In this document: one piece after another, positions 1 to 8,706 of the stretch
Position numbering within the stretch: the first letter of the stretch is position 1
How the letters are laid out: each line of letters begins with the position of its first letter
Assembly: GCA_032054765.1 (NCBI GenBank)
Contig: DAMBSC010000007.1
Location: 186,001 to 250,000, forward strand
Direction: 5' to 3'
DNA: 64,000 nucleotides
Source: DFXE01 sp032054765
Lineage (GTDB): Bacteria > Bacteroidota > Bacteroidia > Bacteroidales > Tannerellaceae
Notes under the pieces: model-generated
The model's database searches: none
What the model was told of the DNA's origin: nothing
The model's input: only the letters and a program-made list of their open reading frames with translations
Made by a program: the position numbers and the translations under genes

Positions 1-1217
1 TGCATGGTAACGTTATTCTTTTTGAATAATTTCATATTGGGTTGCAGGATATGGAAATTGGGGAACGGTGCGACATAGTTATCAAAGTTGATACCATAAT
101 CCCATACAAAGATGTTATTCGATATCTTAGACCAGCCTTCCATTGCCTCCATAAAACTCTGGCCTGAAGCATTATCGGTTAATGGAACTTCGCGGTAGCA
201 ATCAATATTACATAACATAATATTGACATTAGGAAGCGGTTTCAGGTGTTTTGGCGGTGGAACCGAATAGAGATAAGCCAGTGTAGAGAATTCTTTATCA
301 GGAAAACGTTCGGCCAGTTTATTCATAAAATAGATAAGGGTTCCTGACTGGCTTCCTTCTCTATCGTCGATAGCCTGACATTCAGGACATGCGCAATAGG
401 TACCGTTTCCATCATTTTGACTTACGGAAATCATATTCATGCCCGGATTAGCCTTGAAAATGGAATCTATTCTTTGTGAAACAATTTCAAATACTTCCGG
501 ATTGGTCAGACACCATTGACTGGCAGCCCCGGGTCTGCGTTCACCATTAATATACGAGTAATACTCCGGATGAGACTCACCAAATTCGGCAGAGGGCATA
601 ATGCGGTCGAATGTATGTACCCATAAATTGGAGGCAAATACTTCATTTGGAAATTCTAACCTGTGCCAAAGTTTATAGATCGAATCGCGTAAACTGTAGG
701 CTTGTGTCTGGCGATGTCTGAAAGACGGGTTCTCCAAACGATTGATGCCCGAAGGCAATATCAGGGTCTTTGTTTCAGGAATTTCGAGAGCATCCTGGGA
801 ATAATAGTGAACTCCAAAGTAATCTTCCAGTAAAGTTACGATACCATATACGCTACCTTTTCCTACTTGGCTACCTATTACATGGACAGCATTTTTATCT
901 GCCAGGATATGAAATCCGTCTTCAGTGATCTTGTTTGGATCAACACCACTTACCGGCAATTGAAATTGACCGATGATAATATCGCCGGGTAGAAATGCTT
1001 TCTGTTGGGTATTCAGTATAGGAAGCTTGGCTTTTGTTATCCTTTCCACGAAATCCTGGAATAGATTAGCCGCTTGTACATCATTCTCGTTAGAAGTGTC
1101 AACGATTATTCTACCTTTCGGTTTGCCATCCTTCACAAGAGTTATCTGAGCAAAGGATAAAAAAGGTATAAAACATAAGACAATTAGTAAAATCTTGTTT
1201 CTGAAAGTGTTTTTCAT
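1..1217 (-). CDS. DUF4838 domain protein, exported (3' end cut by window)
   Basis: The reading frame is open from an ATG at 1217 down to the window edge, about 405 codons, so the C-terminus is missing. It begins with a signal peptide (hydrophobic stretch, then LSFAQ), giving a periplasmic or surface protein. The N-terminal ~150 residues resemble the alpha-glucuronidase-type N-terminal fold, followed by a DUF4838-like region with a conserved-looking CACPECQ and a Trp/Tyr-rich stretch typical of (beta/alpha)8 glycosidase relatives. DUF4838 proteins are usually found in polysaccharide-use loci, but their activity is not established. It is divergent from the NamZ-like gene, with its own promoter at 1260-1291. 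Family assignment is from recalled sequence character; substrate unknown. Confidence 0.75.
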   Translation of the reverse strand, partial: MKNTFRNKILLIVLCFIPFLSFAQITLVKDGKPKGRIIVDTSNENDVQAANLFQDFVERITKAKLPILNTQQKAFLPGDIIIGQFQLPVSGVDPNKITEDGFHILADKNAVHVIGSQVGKGSVYGIVTLLEDYFGVHYYSQDALEIPETKTLILPSGINRLENPSFRHRQTQAYSLRDSIYKLWHRLEFPNEVFASNLWVHTFDRIMPSAEFGESHPEYYSYINGERRPGAASQWCLTNPEVFEIVSQRIDSIFKANPGMNMISVSQNDGNGTYCACPECQAIDDREGSQSGTLIYFMNKLAERFPDKEFSTLAYLYSVPPPKHLKPLPNVNIMLCNIDCYREVPLTDNASGQSFMEAMEGWSKISNNIFVWDYGINFDNYVAPFPNFHILQPNMKLFKKNNVTM

Positions 1218-1259
1218 TTTAATTCTGCATTTAATATGTTAGAATGGATTCTGTTATTA

Positions 1260-1291
1260 CAAAAGTATTCATTTCAAAGGCTATCTGCAAA
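1260..1291 (-). promoter_or_regulatory. Bacteroidetes-type promoter for the DUF4838 gene
   Basis: On the minus strand there is a TTTG -33 element (CAAA on + at 1288-1291), a 20-nt spacer and a TACTTTTG -7 element (1260-1267), matching the TTTG/TAnnTTTG consensus of the Bacteroidetes primary sigma factor. Predicted start near 1254, giving a leader of about 37 nt. Confidence 0.6.
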
Positions 1292-1395
1292 TGTTGTAGG
1301 ATTCATTAACAGAAGAAATAACGACTGTTTATAATAATTAATCGGCATGAATGGATTATTTTTTAACTTTGTCTTATCCACCAATAGAAACGCGA

Positions 1396-2592
1396 ATGGA
1401 AAAGCTGTGTAAAAAAAATGTTATCATACTCATATCTCTTTTCTTACTTTCTTCCGTAACAGGAATTGGTCAACAATCATCTTACCTACGGGTAGGGGCA
1501 GATAGATTGGAAGAAGTTAGCCGTTTATTGAAAGGTAAACGGGTAGGTTTGTTTATTAATCATACCACTATATTAACCGTCAGACCGGTTCATCTGCTGG
1601 ATGCGCTGTTAGAAGAAGGCATGGATATAAAAAGAGTTTATGCTCCTGAGCATGGATTTCGGGGAACTGCTGATGCCGGAGAAGAGATAAAGAATAGCAA
1701 AGATCAGAAAACAGGTATACCGATTGTTTCGCTTTATGGCAAGAGCCGCAAACCTACGGCCGAACAACTAAAAGGGATTGATGTGGTGGTTTTTGATATT
1801 CAGGATGTAGGTGCCCGTTTTTATACGTATATAAGTTCCATGCATTATATGATGGAGGCGTGTGCGGATAACAATATTGAGTTAATAATACTGGATCGTC
1901 CTAATCCATGTGATTATGTAGATGGCCCTATCCTTAAGAAAGGTTATGAATCTTTTGTAGGAATGCATCCCATACCTGTTCTACACGGATTGACCGTTGG
2001 TGAACTGGCCATGATGATCAATGGGGAAGGATGGCTGAAAAGTAAGACCAAAACCTGCCGTTTGCGAGTGGTGAAGATGGAGAACTGGAAGCATGGCGAG
2101 CCGTATAGTTTGCCCATAAAGCCATCACCTAACTTACCGAATGATCAATCTATTCGACTGTATACTTCCTTATGCTTCTTTGAAGCTACTGGGTTCAGTA
2201 TCGGGAGAGGGACTTATTATCCCTTCCAGGTTATCGGTTATCCAGACAAAAAGTTTGGAGACTTTACGTTTACTCCTGTGTCTTTAGAGGGCTTTGATAA
2301 AAATCCGTTGCAGAAAGACAAGAAATGCTATGGCGTAGATTTGCGGGAATACGCTTTTGAAGGTGGTTTAAGCTTAAGATTTATTCTGGATTTCTATAAA
2401 AAAGGTGGTAGTGATCCTAAGTTCTTTTTTACCCGTCCGAACTGGTTTGATCTGCTTGCGGGTACTGACAAATTACGTAATCAGATTATCAATGGACAAA
2501 ATGAACAAGAGATCCGTTCTTCTTGGAAAGAGGAGTTAGGGAAATATAAGGAAATGCGAAGAAAATATTTATTGTACCCGGATTACCAATAA
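1396..2592 (+). CDS. DUF1343 / NamZ-like exo-beta-N-acetylmuramidase family protein
   Basis: This 398-residue product (counted from the ATG at 1396) matches the DUF1343 family, whose characterised members (NamZ/YbbC) release N-acetylmuramic acid from the non-reducing end of peptidoglycan fragments. Visible family features are the early LLKGKRVGLFINHT block, the YAPEHGFRG block, VVFDIQDVGARFYTYIS and the LDRPNP motif. I chose 1396 over the in-frame ATG at 1351 because the sequence after 1396 is a clean signal peptide (Lys-rich start, hydrophobic core, VTGIGQ), whereas the upstream 15 residues are not. It is therefore probably periplasmic and acts in wall recycling or MurNAc scavenging. The family is clear; the activity is inferred. 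Confidence 0.87.
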   Translation: MEKLCKKNVIILISLFLLSSVTGIGQQSSYLRVGADRLEEVSRLLKGKRVGLFINHTTILTVRPVHLLDALLEEGMDIKRVYAPEHGFRGTADAGEEIKNSKDQKTGIPIVSLYGKSRKPTAEQLKGIDVVVFDIQDVGARFYTYISSMHYMMEACADNNIELIILDRPNPCDYVDGPILKKGYESFVGMHPIPVLHGLTVGELAMMINGEGWLKSKTKTCRLRVVKMENWKHGEPYSLPIKPSPNLPNDQSIRLYTSLCFFEATGFSIGRGTYYPFQVIGYPDKKFGDFTFTPVSLEGFDKNPLQKDKKCYGVDLREYAFEGGLSLRFILDFYKKGGSDPKFFFTRPNWFDLLAGTDKLRNQIINGQNEQEIRSSWKEELGKYKEMRRKYLLYPDYQ

Positions 2593-2596
2593 AGCA

Positions 2597-2624
2597 AAGG
2601 CGGCCCTTCATCAGGTACCGCCTT
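2597..2624. terminator. Hairpin between convergent genes
   Basis: A 7-bp stem (AAGGCGG at 2597-2603, CCGCCTT at 2618-2624) lies just after the NamZ-like stop and before the end of the convergent META gene. There is no strong U-run on either side, so it is at best a weak shared terminator. Confidence 0.4.
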
Positions 2625-2651
2625 CCTCTCATCAACTACACACACAATAAA

Positions 2652-3098
2652 TCACCATTTCTTTTCAATAACAAGCAACTTGTTGTTATCTATACCATAA
2701 AATGCTATTCTGTTAATTGGTTTTGTATCAGTATCAGTAGCAAATCTTACTACCTTATCCAATGTTTTCAACAATTCATCTTCCAGTTGCATATCTTGAC
2801 ATGCCATACGGGTAGTAACTATTCTTGGAAATTTGATAATATCTTTTTGTCCTGGAAAGTATTCAATCTTTCCGGACATCCGGTTACATCCAGCATTTCC
2901 CGACATCGTTTCCCGATCAATATCTAATGATAAAGTCTGAGACGTTGCTTGAGGATCAAGAGTTATACCGTTCATCTCAATAATATCCCAGTTACCATCT
3001 AAATCAGAGAAGGCAGCAACGACTTTATTCGATTTACAGCTTGTCATAAAAAGTGCTATTAAGCTGATGGTTAATAGGGTATAAATAAAATGTTTCAT
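2652..3098 (-). CDS. META domain lipoprotein (HslJ-like), copy 1
   Basis: This 148-residue predicted lipoprotein has a Lys-start hydrophobic signal ending in a lipobox (FMTSC) and one META domain, recognised by DLDGNWDIIEMNG at the start, SGNAGCNRMSG in the middle and RMACQDMQLEDELL towards the end. META/HslJ domains occur in heat-inducible or envelope-associated proteins of Gram-negative bacteria; no enzymatic role is established. It lies 10 nt downstream of a second, paralogous META lipoprotein (3109-3531) and is probably co-transcribed with it. The pair looks like a tandem duplication that has diverged strongly. Confidence 0.85.
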   Translation of the reverse strand: MKHFIYTLLTISLIALFMTSCKSNKVVAAFSDLDGNWDIIEMNGITLDPQATSQTLSLDIDRETMSGNAGCNRMSGKIEYFPGQKDIIKFPRIVTTRMACQDMQLEDELLKTLDKVVRFATDTDTKPINRIAFYGIDNNKLLVIEKKW

Positions 3099-3108
3099 TT
3101 CTTATTTA

Positions 3109-3531
3109 TTATACTTTTGATAAAACAAATAAGGTTTTACCATCTTTGTCTACCAGAATCATTTCATTAGCATTCTTTCCGGCCTTAACTCCGGCTACCG
3201 ATTCAATAGAAGTTAAGATTATACCTTCTACTTCCATATCCGGACAAGCCATCATCGTAGCTGCAGCAGGTTTAAGCGTAAAAGCTGAAACATCTTTATT
3301 ATCCGGTGTGAGAGAAGTGTTGAACATATTACATCCGGCATTACCGTGAACTTTATTTTCTGCCATATTGAATTCCATAAATGGCATTTTTTCTTTTGTA
3401 ACTTTAGTGCCCTTTACCTCTACAATATTCCATTTTCCGTTCAGATCTTTTACATTAGTTTTTGACGAAGTACATGAAATCATTCCTATCAAAGCAGGAA
3501 TCAACAATACATAATAAAATACTCTTTTCAT
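3109..3531 (-). CDS. META domain lipoprotein (HslJ-like), copy 2
   Basis: This is the first gene of a two-gene unit of META-domain lipoproteins. From the ATG at 3531 the product is 140 residues: a short signal peptide ending in IGMISC (lipobox), then DLNGKWNIVEVKG, HGNAGCNMFN and MMACPDME, the same ordered signature blocks as its downstream neighbour. An in-frame ATG nine bases earlier (3540) would add MII only; the later one gives the more usual MKR signal start. Likely anchored in the inner or outer membrane facing the periplasm. Function unknown beyond family membership. Confidence 0.85.
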   Translation of the reverse strand: MKRVFYYVLLIPALIGMISCTSSKTNVKDLNGKWNIVEVKGTKVTKEKMPFMEFNMAENKVHGNAGCNMFNTSLTPDNKDVSAFTLKPAAATMMACPDMEVEGIILTSIESVAGVKAGKNANEMILVDKDGKTLFVLSKV

Positions 3532-3625
3532 AATTATCATTATTTTTAAATACCATACATGAGTTAAGACGCAAAATTTGGAGGAAATGTTCGGATACCC
3601 CTATATATTTAATCAATATTAACAC

Positions 3626-5080
3626 TCATTGTTTCCAGAATCCCGGTAGAAGTATGGTCAATACAGTAAATATCTCCAAACGTCCGACCATCATCAAAAA
3701 AGCAAGGAACCATTTGGATACTATCGGGACATTCGCATAATTTCCTGCAGCACCAATATCTCCTAAAGCCGGACCAACATTACTTATAGCCGAAATGGAA
3801 GCACCAATGGACGCTTCGAATCCGACTCCGTCAAGCATAAGAATCAAACAACTTGCTAAAATAAGTGCTATATATACGAAAGCGAAGGCAAGAATCCGAT
3901 GAACAATATCGGCAGAAATCACATGTCCGTTCATACGAACAGGTATAATCGCATTGGGATGCGTTTGTTTCAGGAAGGCGTTCGACAGGTTTTTGTTTAA
4001 GACGACGAACCGTCCCATCTTCAAACCTCCACTGGTTGAACCGGCACAACCTCCGACAAACATAATCGTTAAAGCGATAATCCAAAAGAAAGCATCCCAT
4101 TGAATAAAGTCGGCAGTATAAAATCCACTGGAAGATATAAGAGAAATAATCTGAAATCCTGCTTTTCTGAATGCGTTTTCTAATCCCGTAACATATCCGT
4201 TGTACAGTAACCAAACGGTAGAAATTGCAATAACGGTCAATACAAAAAAGAAAAACCAGCGGACTTCTTCGTCTTTTAATAGTTTCTTGGGGCTACCATT
4301 TACAAAGAAGTAAAGTAATGTCATACTGATAGAACCTATAAACATAAAGATCATAATCGTATATTCCACATATGCGGAATCCCAAAAAGCGACACTGGCA
4401 TTCTTGGTTGAATATCCTCCTGTTGAGACAGTTGTTAAAGCATGGTTTACAGCATCGAAAAGATCCATAGGCCCTGCCCATAACAAACCTATCAAAATAA
4501 ATGTCAGTAAAAGATAGACGCCGGAAAGACGTTTAGCCACCTGAGCTATTCGGGGACGAAAACGTTCATGAGTAATACCTGTCGTTTCCGCATCAAACAT
4601 TTGTGCAGCTCCCACGCCAAAGATGGGAAGAAAGGCAACTGTAAATACAACAACGCCGATACCTCCCTGCCATTGGGTAAGACTACGCCAGAATAAAATG
4701 CCTTTCGGCAAAGATTCAATGTCGTTTAATATACTGGCTCCTGTTGTAGTAAATCCGGACATGGTCTCAAAAAAAGCATCCGTGATATTATCGATATATC
4801 CACCAAGATAAAAGGGTAACATACCAAATAGCGAGAGTAATGTCCAGGTTAATGTGACTACCATCATTCCCTCCCGGCGTCCTGCTGCGTATACGTTTGC
4901 TTTATGACCGATCAGGGAAAACGATAAACCAAAAAATAACATAATACCACTGGAAATCAGTAGCGGAATCATTCCTTCTTTACCATAGAAAAATGCCACA
5001 CCGGATGCGATCAACATAAAAAAGGTTTCCAGTATGAACATCGAACCTAACATCTTCAGAACAAAGCGGATATTGATCAT
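3626..5080 (-). CDS. trkH: TrkH-type potassium uptake channel subunit
   Basis: This 484-residue integral membrane protein is the pore-forming subunit of a Trk/Ktr potassium uptake system. All four selectivity-filter loops of the fourfold M1-P-M2 repeat are visible: FTTTGAS (110-116), VSTGGYS (218-224), SSSGFYT (316-322) and SNVGPA (433-438), each with the key glycine. The length is normal for the family. Its start lies 4 nt after the stop of trkA, so the two are translationally linked and make one complex, with TrkA on the cytoplasmic face gating TrkH. Confidence 0.96.
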   Translation of the reverse strand: MINIRFVLKMLGSMFILETFFMLIASGVAFFYGKEGMIPLLISSGIMLFFGLSFSLIGHKANVYAAGRREGMMVVTLTWTLLSLFGMLPFYLGGYIDNITDAFFETMSGFTTTGASILNDIESLPKGILFWRSLTQWQGGIGVVVFTVAFLPIFGVGAAQMFDAETTGITHERFRPRIAQVAKRLSGVYLLLTFILIGLLWAGPMDLFDAVNHALTTVSTGGYSTKNASVAFWDSAYVEYTIMIFMFIGSISMTLLYFFVNGSPKKLLKDEEVRWFFFFVLTVIAISTVWLLYNGYVTGLENAFRKAGFQIISLISSSGFYTADFIQWDAFFWIIALTIMFVGGCAGSTSGGLKMGRFVVLNKNLSNAFLKQTHPNAIIPVRMNGHVISADIVHRILAFAFVYIALILASCLILMLDGVGFEASIGASISAISNVGPALGDIGAAGNYANVPIVSKWFLAFLMMVGRLEIFTVLTILLPGFWKQ

Positions 5081-5084
5081 AATG

Positions 5085-6422
5085 CTAATTGAAATAGTCT
5101 TCTAATTTACGCATTGCCGTATCCAGACAGAATACAACTACATTATCATAGGCCTGGATTTGTGTATCACCTTTTATCATCATCGGTTCTCCATCCCGAA
5201 TAAGACCACCTAAAGTCATATCTTTAGGAAGATGAAGGTCTTTGACCTGCTTTCGTGTGATTCTTGAATTCGGTCGTGCTACGAGTTCTGCTACATCTGC
5301 ATTTGCAAACGCCAGACTCTTCACATTCGAGACATCTGCATCCAGTAAAAACTGATAGATATTACTGGCAGCAATCAGTTTTTTATTAATAACAGAGCCT
5401 ATATCCATATTTTCAGCTAAAGGAATATAATCGAGGTTTTCAATTTTTGCAATCGTTTTTATTACGCCAAAACGTTTAGCAGCAAGACAGGCAAGAATAT
5501 TCGTACTTTCATTTTCCGTAAGTGCCACAAATGCCTGAGCATCTCTTATCCCTTCCTGAATAAGCAGATCCATATCACGCCCGTCGCCATTAATGATCAG
5601 TACATTTCCGGGAACTACCTCCGCGATACGATGGCTTTTCTCCTTATTAATCTCAATAACTTTAATACGTATGTTGCTGGGTAAATATTCACAAGCGCGA
5701 ATTGCAATGCGACTCCCACCCATGATAATGATTTTCTTTACTTCAGGATTCTCTTTCCCTGAATGTAGTTGTACATCTTTAATATGTTCACGGGTTGCAG
5801 TAAAGAAAACTATGTCGTCGGGTAAGATTAAATCATCCCCACGGGGAATAATGGTTTCATTCTTACGTTTGATAGCTACGATATGATAAAGTTTGTCTTC
5901 TCCCGGTAACTCAGAGAGCTTTAGATTTATCAATTGAGAGTTCTTTCGTATTTTTACTCCTATAAGAATAATGGCTCCTCCAAATAATTCCCAATATTGC
6001 CTTGCCCAAGGACGGCGAATAGCTGTCACAATTTCTTTTCCGGCAAGCATTTCGGGGTATATCATTGTCGTAATCCCTAACCTCTGGAACAACTCTTTAT
6101 TCTTGGGGAGAAGATATTCGTAATTGTTTATACGGGCAAATGTTTTAACAGCTCCCAGATTTGAAGCTAGAATACAGGCGGTTATATTAGTTGCTTCTTG
6201 CGGCGTAACACTCACAAACAGATCAGCCTTCTTAACGCCGGCCTCTAAGAGATCCTTTAAGGATGTCGGATCTCCTTCAATGGGTAAGATTTCAGCACCG
6301 GAAGACGATATATTCAAACGTTCTTCATCAGAATCCATAAGAATAATGTCGAGTTTTTCCTGTGACAGCATTCTTGCCAGGTGGGTTCCCACTTCGCCGG
6401 CACCGGCGATGACAATTCTCAT
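5085..6422 (-). CDS. trkA: TrkA, cytoplasmic NAD-binding regulator of Trk potassium transport
   Basis: This 445-residue protein has two RCK (TrkA-N plus TrkA-C) units. The first Rossmann motif is GAGEVGTHLA at residues 7-16, with an acidic strand end (ILMDSD) typical of NAD(H) binding. The second unit starts at about residue 231 with IIIMGGSRIAIRA, a looser glycine motif. It regulates the TrkH pore encoded immediately downstream. It follows dxs by only 6 nt on the same strand, so dxs-trkA-trkH probably form one transcript; this order is common in Bacteroidales. Confidence 0.96.
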   Translation of the reverse strand: MRIVIAGAGEVGTHLARMLSQEKLDIILMDSDEERLNISSSGAEILPIEGDPTSLKDLLEAGVKKADLFVSVTPQEATNITACILASNLGAVKTFARINNYEYLLPKNKELFQRLGITTMIYPEMLAGKEIVTAIRRPWARQYWELFGGAIILIGVKIRKNSQLINLKLSELPGEDKLYHIVAIKRKNETIIPRGDDLILPDDIVFFTATREHIKDVQLHSGKENPEVKKIIIMGGSRIAIRACEYLPSNIRIKVIEINKEKSHRIAEVVPGNVLIINGDGRDMDLLIQEGIRDAQAFVALTENESTNILACLAAKRFGVIKTIAKIENLDYIPLAENMDIGSVINKKLIAASNIYQFLLDADVSNVKSLAFANADVAELVARPNSRITRKQVKDLHLPKDMTLGGLIRDGEPMMIKGDTQIQAYDNVVVFCLDTAMRKLEDYFN

Positions 6423-6428
6423 ACTTTT

Positions 6429-8318
6429 TTATTCATTTAAAATAACGTTGGCGATACTTTGAGCATCTAATCCGCAAAGATGATATAATTCGGGAATTGA
6501 ACCATGTTCTATAAAAACATCCGGAACACCAATTCGGTTCACTGAAGGTGTGTAACCATTGTCCGACATAAATTCAAGAACCGCACTGCCTAAACCTCCT
6601 CGTACGACGCCATTCTCTACAGTTATAATACGGGAAAAGTTCTTGCCGACCTCATGCAGTAAATCCTCGTCTATCGGTTTCAGGTAAATCATATCATAAT
6701 GAGCTACTGATCGGGTATCGCCAATCAACTCTATAGCTTTAATGACCTCATTACCTATCGGGCCGATAGAAAGAACGGCAATATCTTTTCCTTCGTTGAG
6801 TTTTTTTCCTTTCCCAATGGGAAGTATTTCCATATCATTCCGCCAGTCTGTTTTTTCTCCTTTTCCTCTTGGATATCGGATGACGAACGGACCAGAATCA
6901 GTTTTATATCCTGTATACATTAAATTGCGAAGATCCCATTCATTCAAAGGCGATGCTATTGTTAGATTGGGTATAGGACGCAAATAGGCTAAATCAAATA
7001 CGCCATGATGTGTTGCTCCATCTTCTCCAACCAAACCAGCCCTATCGAGACAGAGTACCATATGCAGTTTCTGTAAAGCCGCATCATGTATAATATTGTC
7101 ATATGCACGTTGCATGAATGATGAATATACATTACAAAAAGGAATCATTCCTTCTTTGGCTAATCCTGCTGAGAATGTAACAGAATGACCTTCTGCAATG
7201 CCTACATCGAATGCACGTTTAGGGAATTTTTTCATCATAAAGGTCATTGAACAACCTGTAGGCATAGCAGGTGTAACACCTACAATCCGTTCGTCTTGCT
7301 TAGCCAGTTCTACTAAGGTATGGCCAAATACATCCTGATAAAGTTGCGGTTGATCCATATTGTCTAAACAAATACGTTCTCCCGTTTTTTTATTGAATTT
7401 TCCAGGCGCATGCCATTCCGTGGCAGACTCTTCCGCAGGTTTAAATCCTTTTCCCTTCTGAGTTTTGATATGCAATAATTTAGGCCCTTGCATATCTTTT
7501 ATATCGTTTAGGATTTTAATGATATAGTCGACATCATGCCCTTCGATGGGGCCAAAATATCGTATACTGAACCCTTCAAACAGTGTATGCTGACGAGTGA
7601 GCAATGCTTTCAAGCTATTATTAAAGCGCAAGATGATCCCTCGGCGGTTATCGGTTATCAGCTTCATCTTTTTCAATCCGCGATAGATCTTATAACGTAT
7701 ATTGTTATATGTCTGACTGGTGGTTATTTTAACCAAATGATCACTCATTGCGCCGACACTGTCGTCAATAGCCATATTATTATCATTGAGGATGATCAAC
7801 AGATTATTCAAATTGGCAGAAGCATTATTAAGCCCTTCATAAGCCAATCCTCCTGTCATGGCTCCATCTCCAATAACTGCAACCACATGACGATTCTCAT
7901 CTTTTAACGCGGATGCAACAGACATTCCCAATGCTGCTGAGATAGAATTCGAAGCATGCCCGGCAATAAATGCGTCATATTCACTCTCTTTGGGGTTTGG
8001 AAAACCGCTTATACCTTTAAACTTACGGAGTGTCTGGAAATTATTTCGTCGTCCCGTTAATATTTTGTGTCCATACGCCTGGTGACCAACATCCCAGACA
8101 ATCCGATCATATGGTGTATTAAAGACCTTGTGCAATGCAACGGTAAGTTCAACAGTTCCCAGGCTGGCACCCAGATGTCCGGGGTTTTCGGATAAAACGT
8201 CTATAATATATTGGCGTAATTCGTCGCAAAGCTGTGGCAGCAAATCTGCCGGTAGCTTTCGTAAATCCTCGGGAGAATCAATCGTTTGTAATATATTATT
8301 CTTTTGTTGATCCGTCAT
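6429..8318 (-). CDS. dxs: 1-deoxy-D-xylulose-5-phosphate synthase
   Basis: Dxs condenses pyruvate and glyceraldehyde 3-phosphate to DXP, the first step of the MEP isoprenoid pathway, using thiamine diphosphate. The ThDP motif GDGAMTGG with downstream NN is at about residues 157-172 of the longer frame, the DVGHQAYGHK block precedes it, and the central transketolase motif EDGATHHG is intact. The family length is about 630, which fits. I place the start at the ATG at 8318 rather than the in-frame ATG at 8339, because a -7 element (TACCTTTG, minus strand, 8337-8344) overlaps 8339, so a transcript starting near 8330 would not contain that codon. First gene of a likely dxs-trkA-trkH unit. Confidence 0.95.
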   Translation of the reverse strand: MTDQQKNNILQTIDSPEDLRKLPADLLPQLCDELRQYIIDVLSENPGHLGASLGTVELTVALHKVFNTPYDRIVWDVGHQAYGHKILTGRRNNFQTLRKFKGISGFPNPKESEYDAFIAGHASNSISAALGMSVASALKDENRHVVAVIGDGAMTGGLAYEGLNNASANLNNLLIILNDNNMAIDDSVGAMSDHLVKITTSQTYNNIRYKIYRGLKKMKLITDNRRGIILRFNNSLKALLTRQHTLFEGFSIRYFGPIEGHDVDYIIKILNDIKDMQGPKLLHIKTQKGKGFKPAEESATEWHAPGKFNKKTGERICLDNMDQPQLYQDVFGHTLVELAKQDERIVGVTPAMPTGCSMTFMMKKFPKRAFDVGIAEGHSVTFSAGLAKEGMIPFCNVYSSFMQRAYDNIIHDAALQKLHMVLCLDRAGLVGEDGATHHGVFDLAYLRPIPNLTIASPLNEWDLRNLMYTGYKTDSGPFVIRYPRGKGEKTDWRNDMEILPIGKGKKLNEGKDIAVLSIGPIGNEVIKAIELIGDTRSVAHYDMIYLKPIDEDLLHEVGKNFSRIITVENGVVRGGLGSAVLEFMSDNGYTPSVNRIGVPDVFIEHGSIPELYHLCGLDAQSIANVILNE

Positions 8319-8336
8319 GTTTTGTTTAAATTTCAG

Positions 8337-8344
8337 CAAAGGTA
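8337..8344 (-). promoter_or_regulatory. dxs -7 promoter element
   Basis: CAAAGGTA on the + strand reads TACCTTTG on the minus strand, an exact TAnnTTTG match. It lies 19 bases upstream of the ATG at 8318 and overlaps the alternative start at 8339, so it decides the dxs start. The -33 region is not a clear match. Confidence 0.55.
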
Positions 8345-8433
8345 AATAATTAACACCATACTTCTATATTTAACGAAGTGAAACGTATTTTTGTATGTTG
8401 GACGGTTATTCTATATTCATCCTACGAAAAGCA

Positions 8434-8474
8434 TTAACGGCATTTGTTTCGTTTTGCGCAACAAATGCCGTTAA
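8434..8474. repeat. Perfect 15-bp inverted repeat with 11-nt loop
   Basis: The arms TTAACGGCATTTGTT (8434-8448) and AACAAATGCCGTTAA (8460-8474) are exact reverse complements. No U-run follows on either strand, which argues against a standard terminator. It lies upstream of dxs on the other strand and 41 bases after a TATTTTTG box on the + strand. It could be an operator, the 3' structure of a short transcript, or a transcript-stability element. Confidence 0.75.
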
Positions 8475-8574
8475 AAAGCCTGTCTTTTTCGATTTCCATA
8501 AAACAGGATTAGAAATGAAACGAAATCAGAAAATCTTTTTTTTAACTTTTTCATTATAGGCACACTTTTGTATA

Positions 8575-8582
8575 TATCTTTG
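8575..8582 (+). promoter_or_regulatory. -7 element of a candidate small RNA promoter
   Basis: TATCTTTG matches TAnnTTTG exactly on the + strand, with no protein gene downstream on that strand before a terminator at 8668-8706. No clear -33 TTTG is seen. Predicted start around 8588. Confidence 0.5.
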
Positions 8583-8587
8583 CCAAT

Positions 8588-8696
8588 GTAAATAACACAC
8601 TTTCTATCTCAGAAAGTCGTCTTATCTTTTTGAAGATTAACTGATTGTTAATTTAGGGTTAGTTTGGAAAGGGAAGCCTGTGAAGGTTTCCCTTTT
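8588..8696 (+). ncRNA. Candidate small RNA of about 110 nt
   Basis: Downstream of the TATCTTTG box come three short stems (ACTTTCT 8599-8605 with AGAAAGT 8611-8617; ATCTT/AAGAT near 8624-8637; TTAAC/GTTAA near 8638-8652) and then a 12-bp terminator stem with a U-rich tail. It has no AUG with an extended frame. It is convergent with the TonB-dependent receptor and ends at that gene's stop codon. I do not recognise the family; the boundaries are predictions. Confidence 0.5.
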
Positions 8697-8706
8697 AATT
8701 TTATTT
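8668..8706 (+). terminator. Rho-independent terminator of the candidate small RNA
   Basis: AAAGGGAAGCCT (8668-8679) pairs with AGGTTTCCCTTT (8684-8695) around a GTGA loop. The single irregular position is a G-U wobble on the + strand but an A-C mismatch on the minus strand, and the U-rich tail (TTTTAATTTTATTT) is on the + side. The hairpin therefore serves the + strand better than the receptor gene ending at 8701. Confidence 0.7.

Larger units (their letters stand above)
8340..8700. other. Gene-free region with two structured elements
   Basis: There is no credible protein gene. The stretch holds the dxs promoter, a + strand TATTTTTG promoter-like box at 8386-8393, a perfect 15-bp inverted repeat (8434-8474), and a promoter-stems-terminator arrangement that looks like a small RNA (8575-8706). 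Confidence 0.7.

Noticed and set aside
3146..3349. Antisense reading frames opposite real genes (here and in many other places)
   Set aside because: They lie opposite well-recognised genes, show no family features, and carry the complementary codon bias of the real gene.
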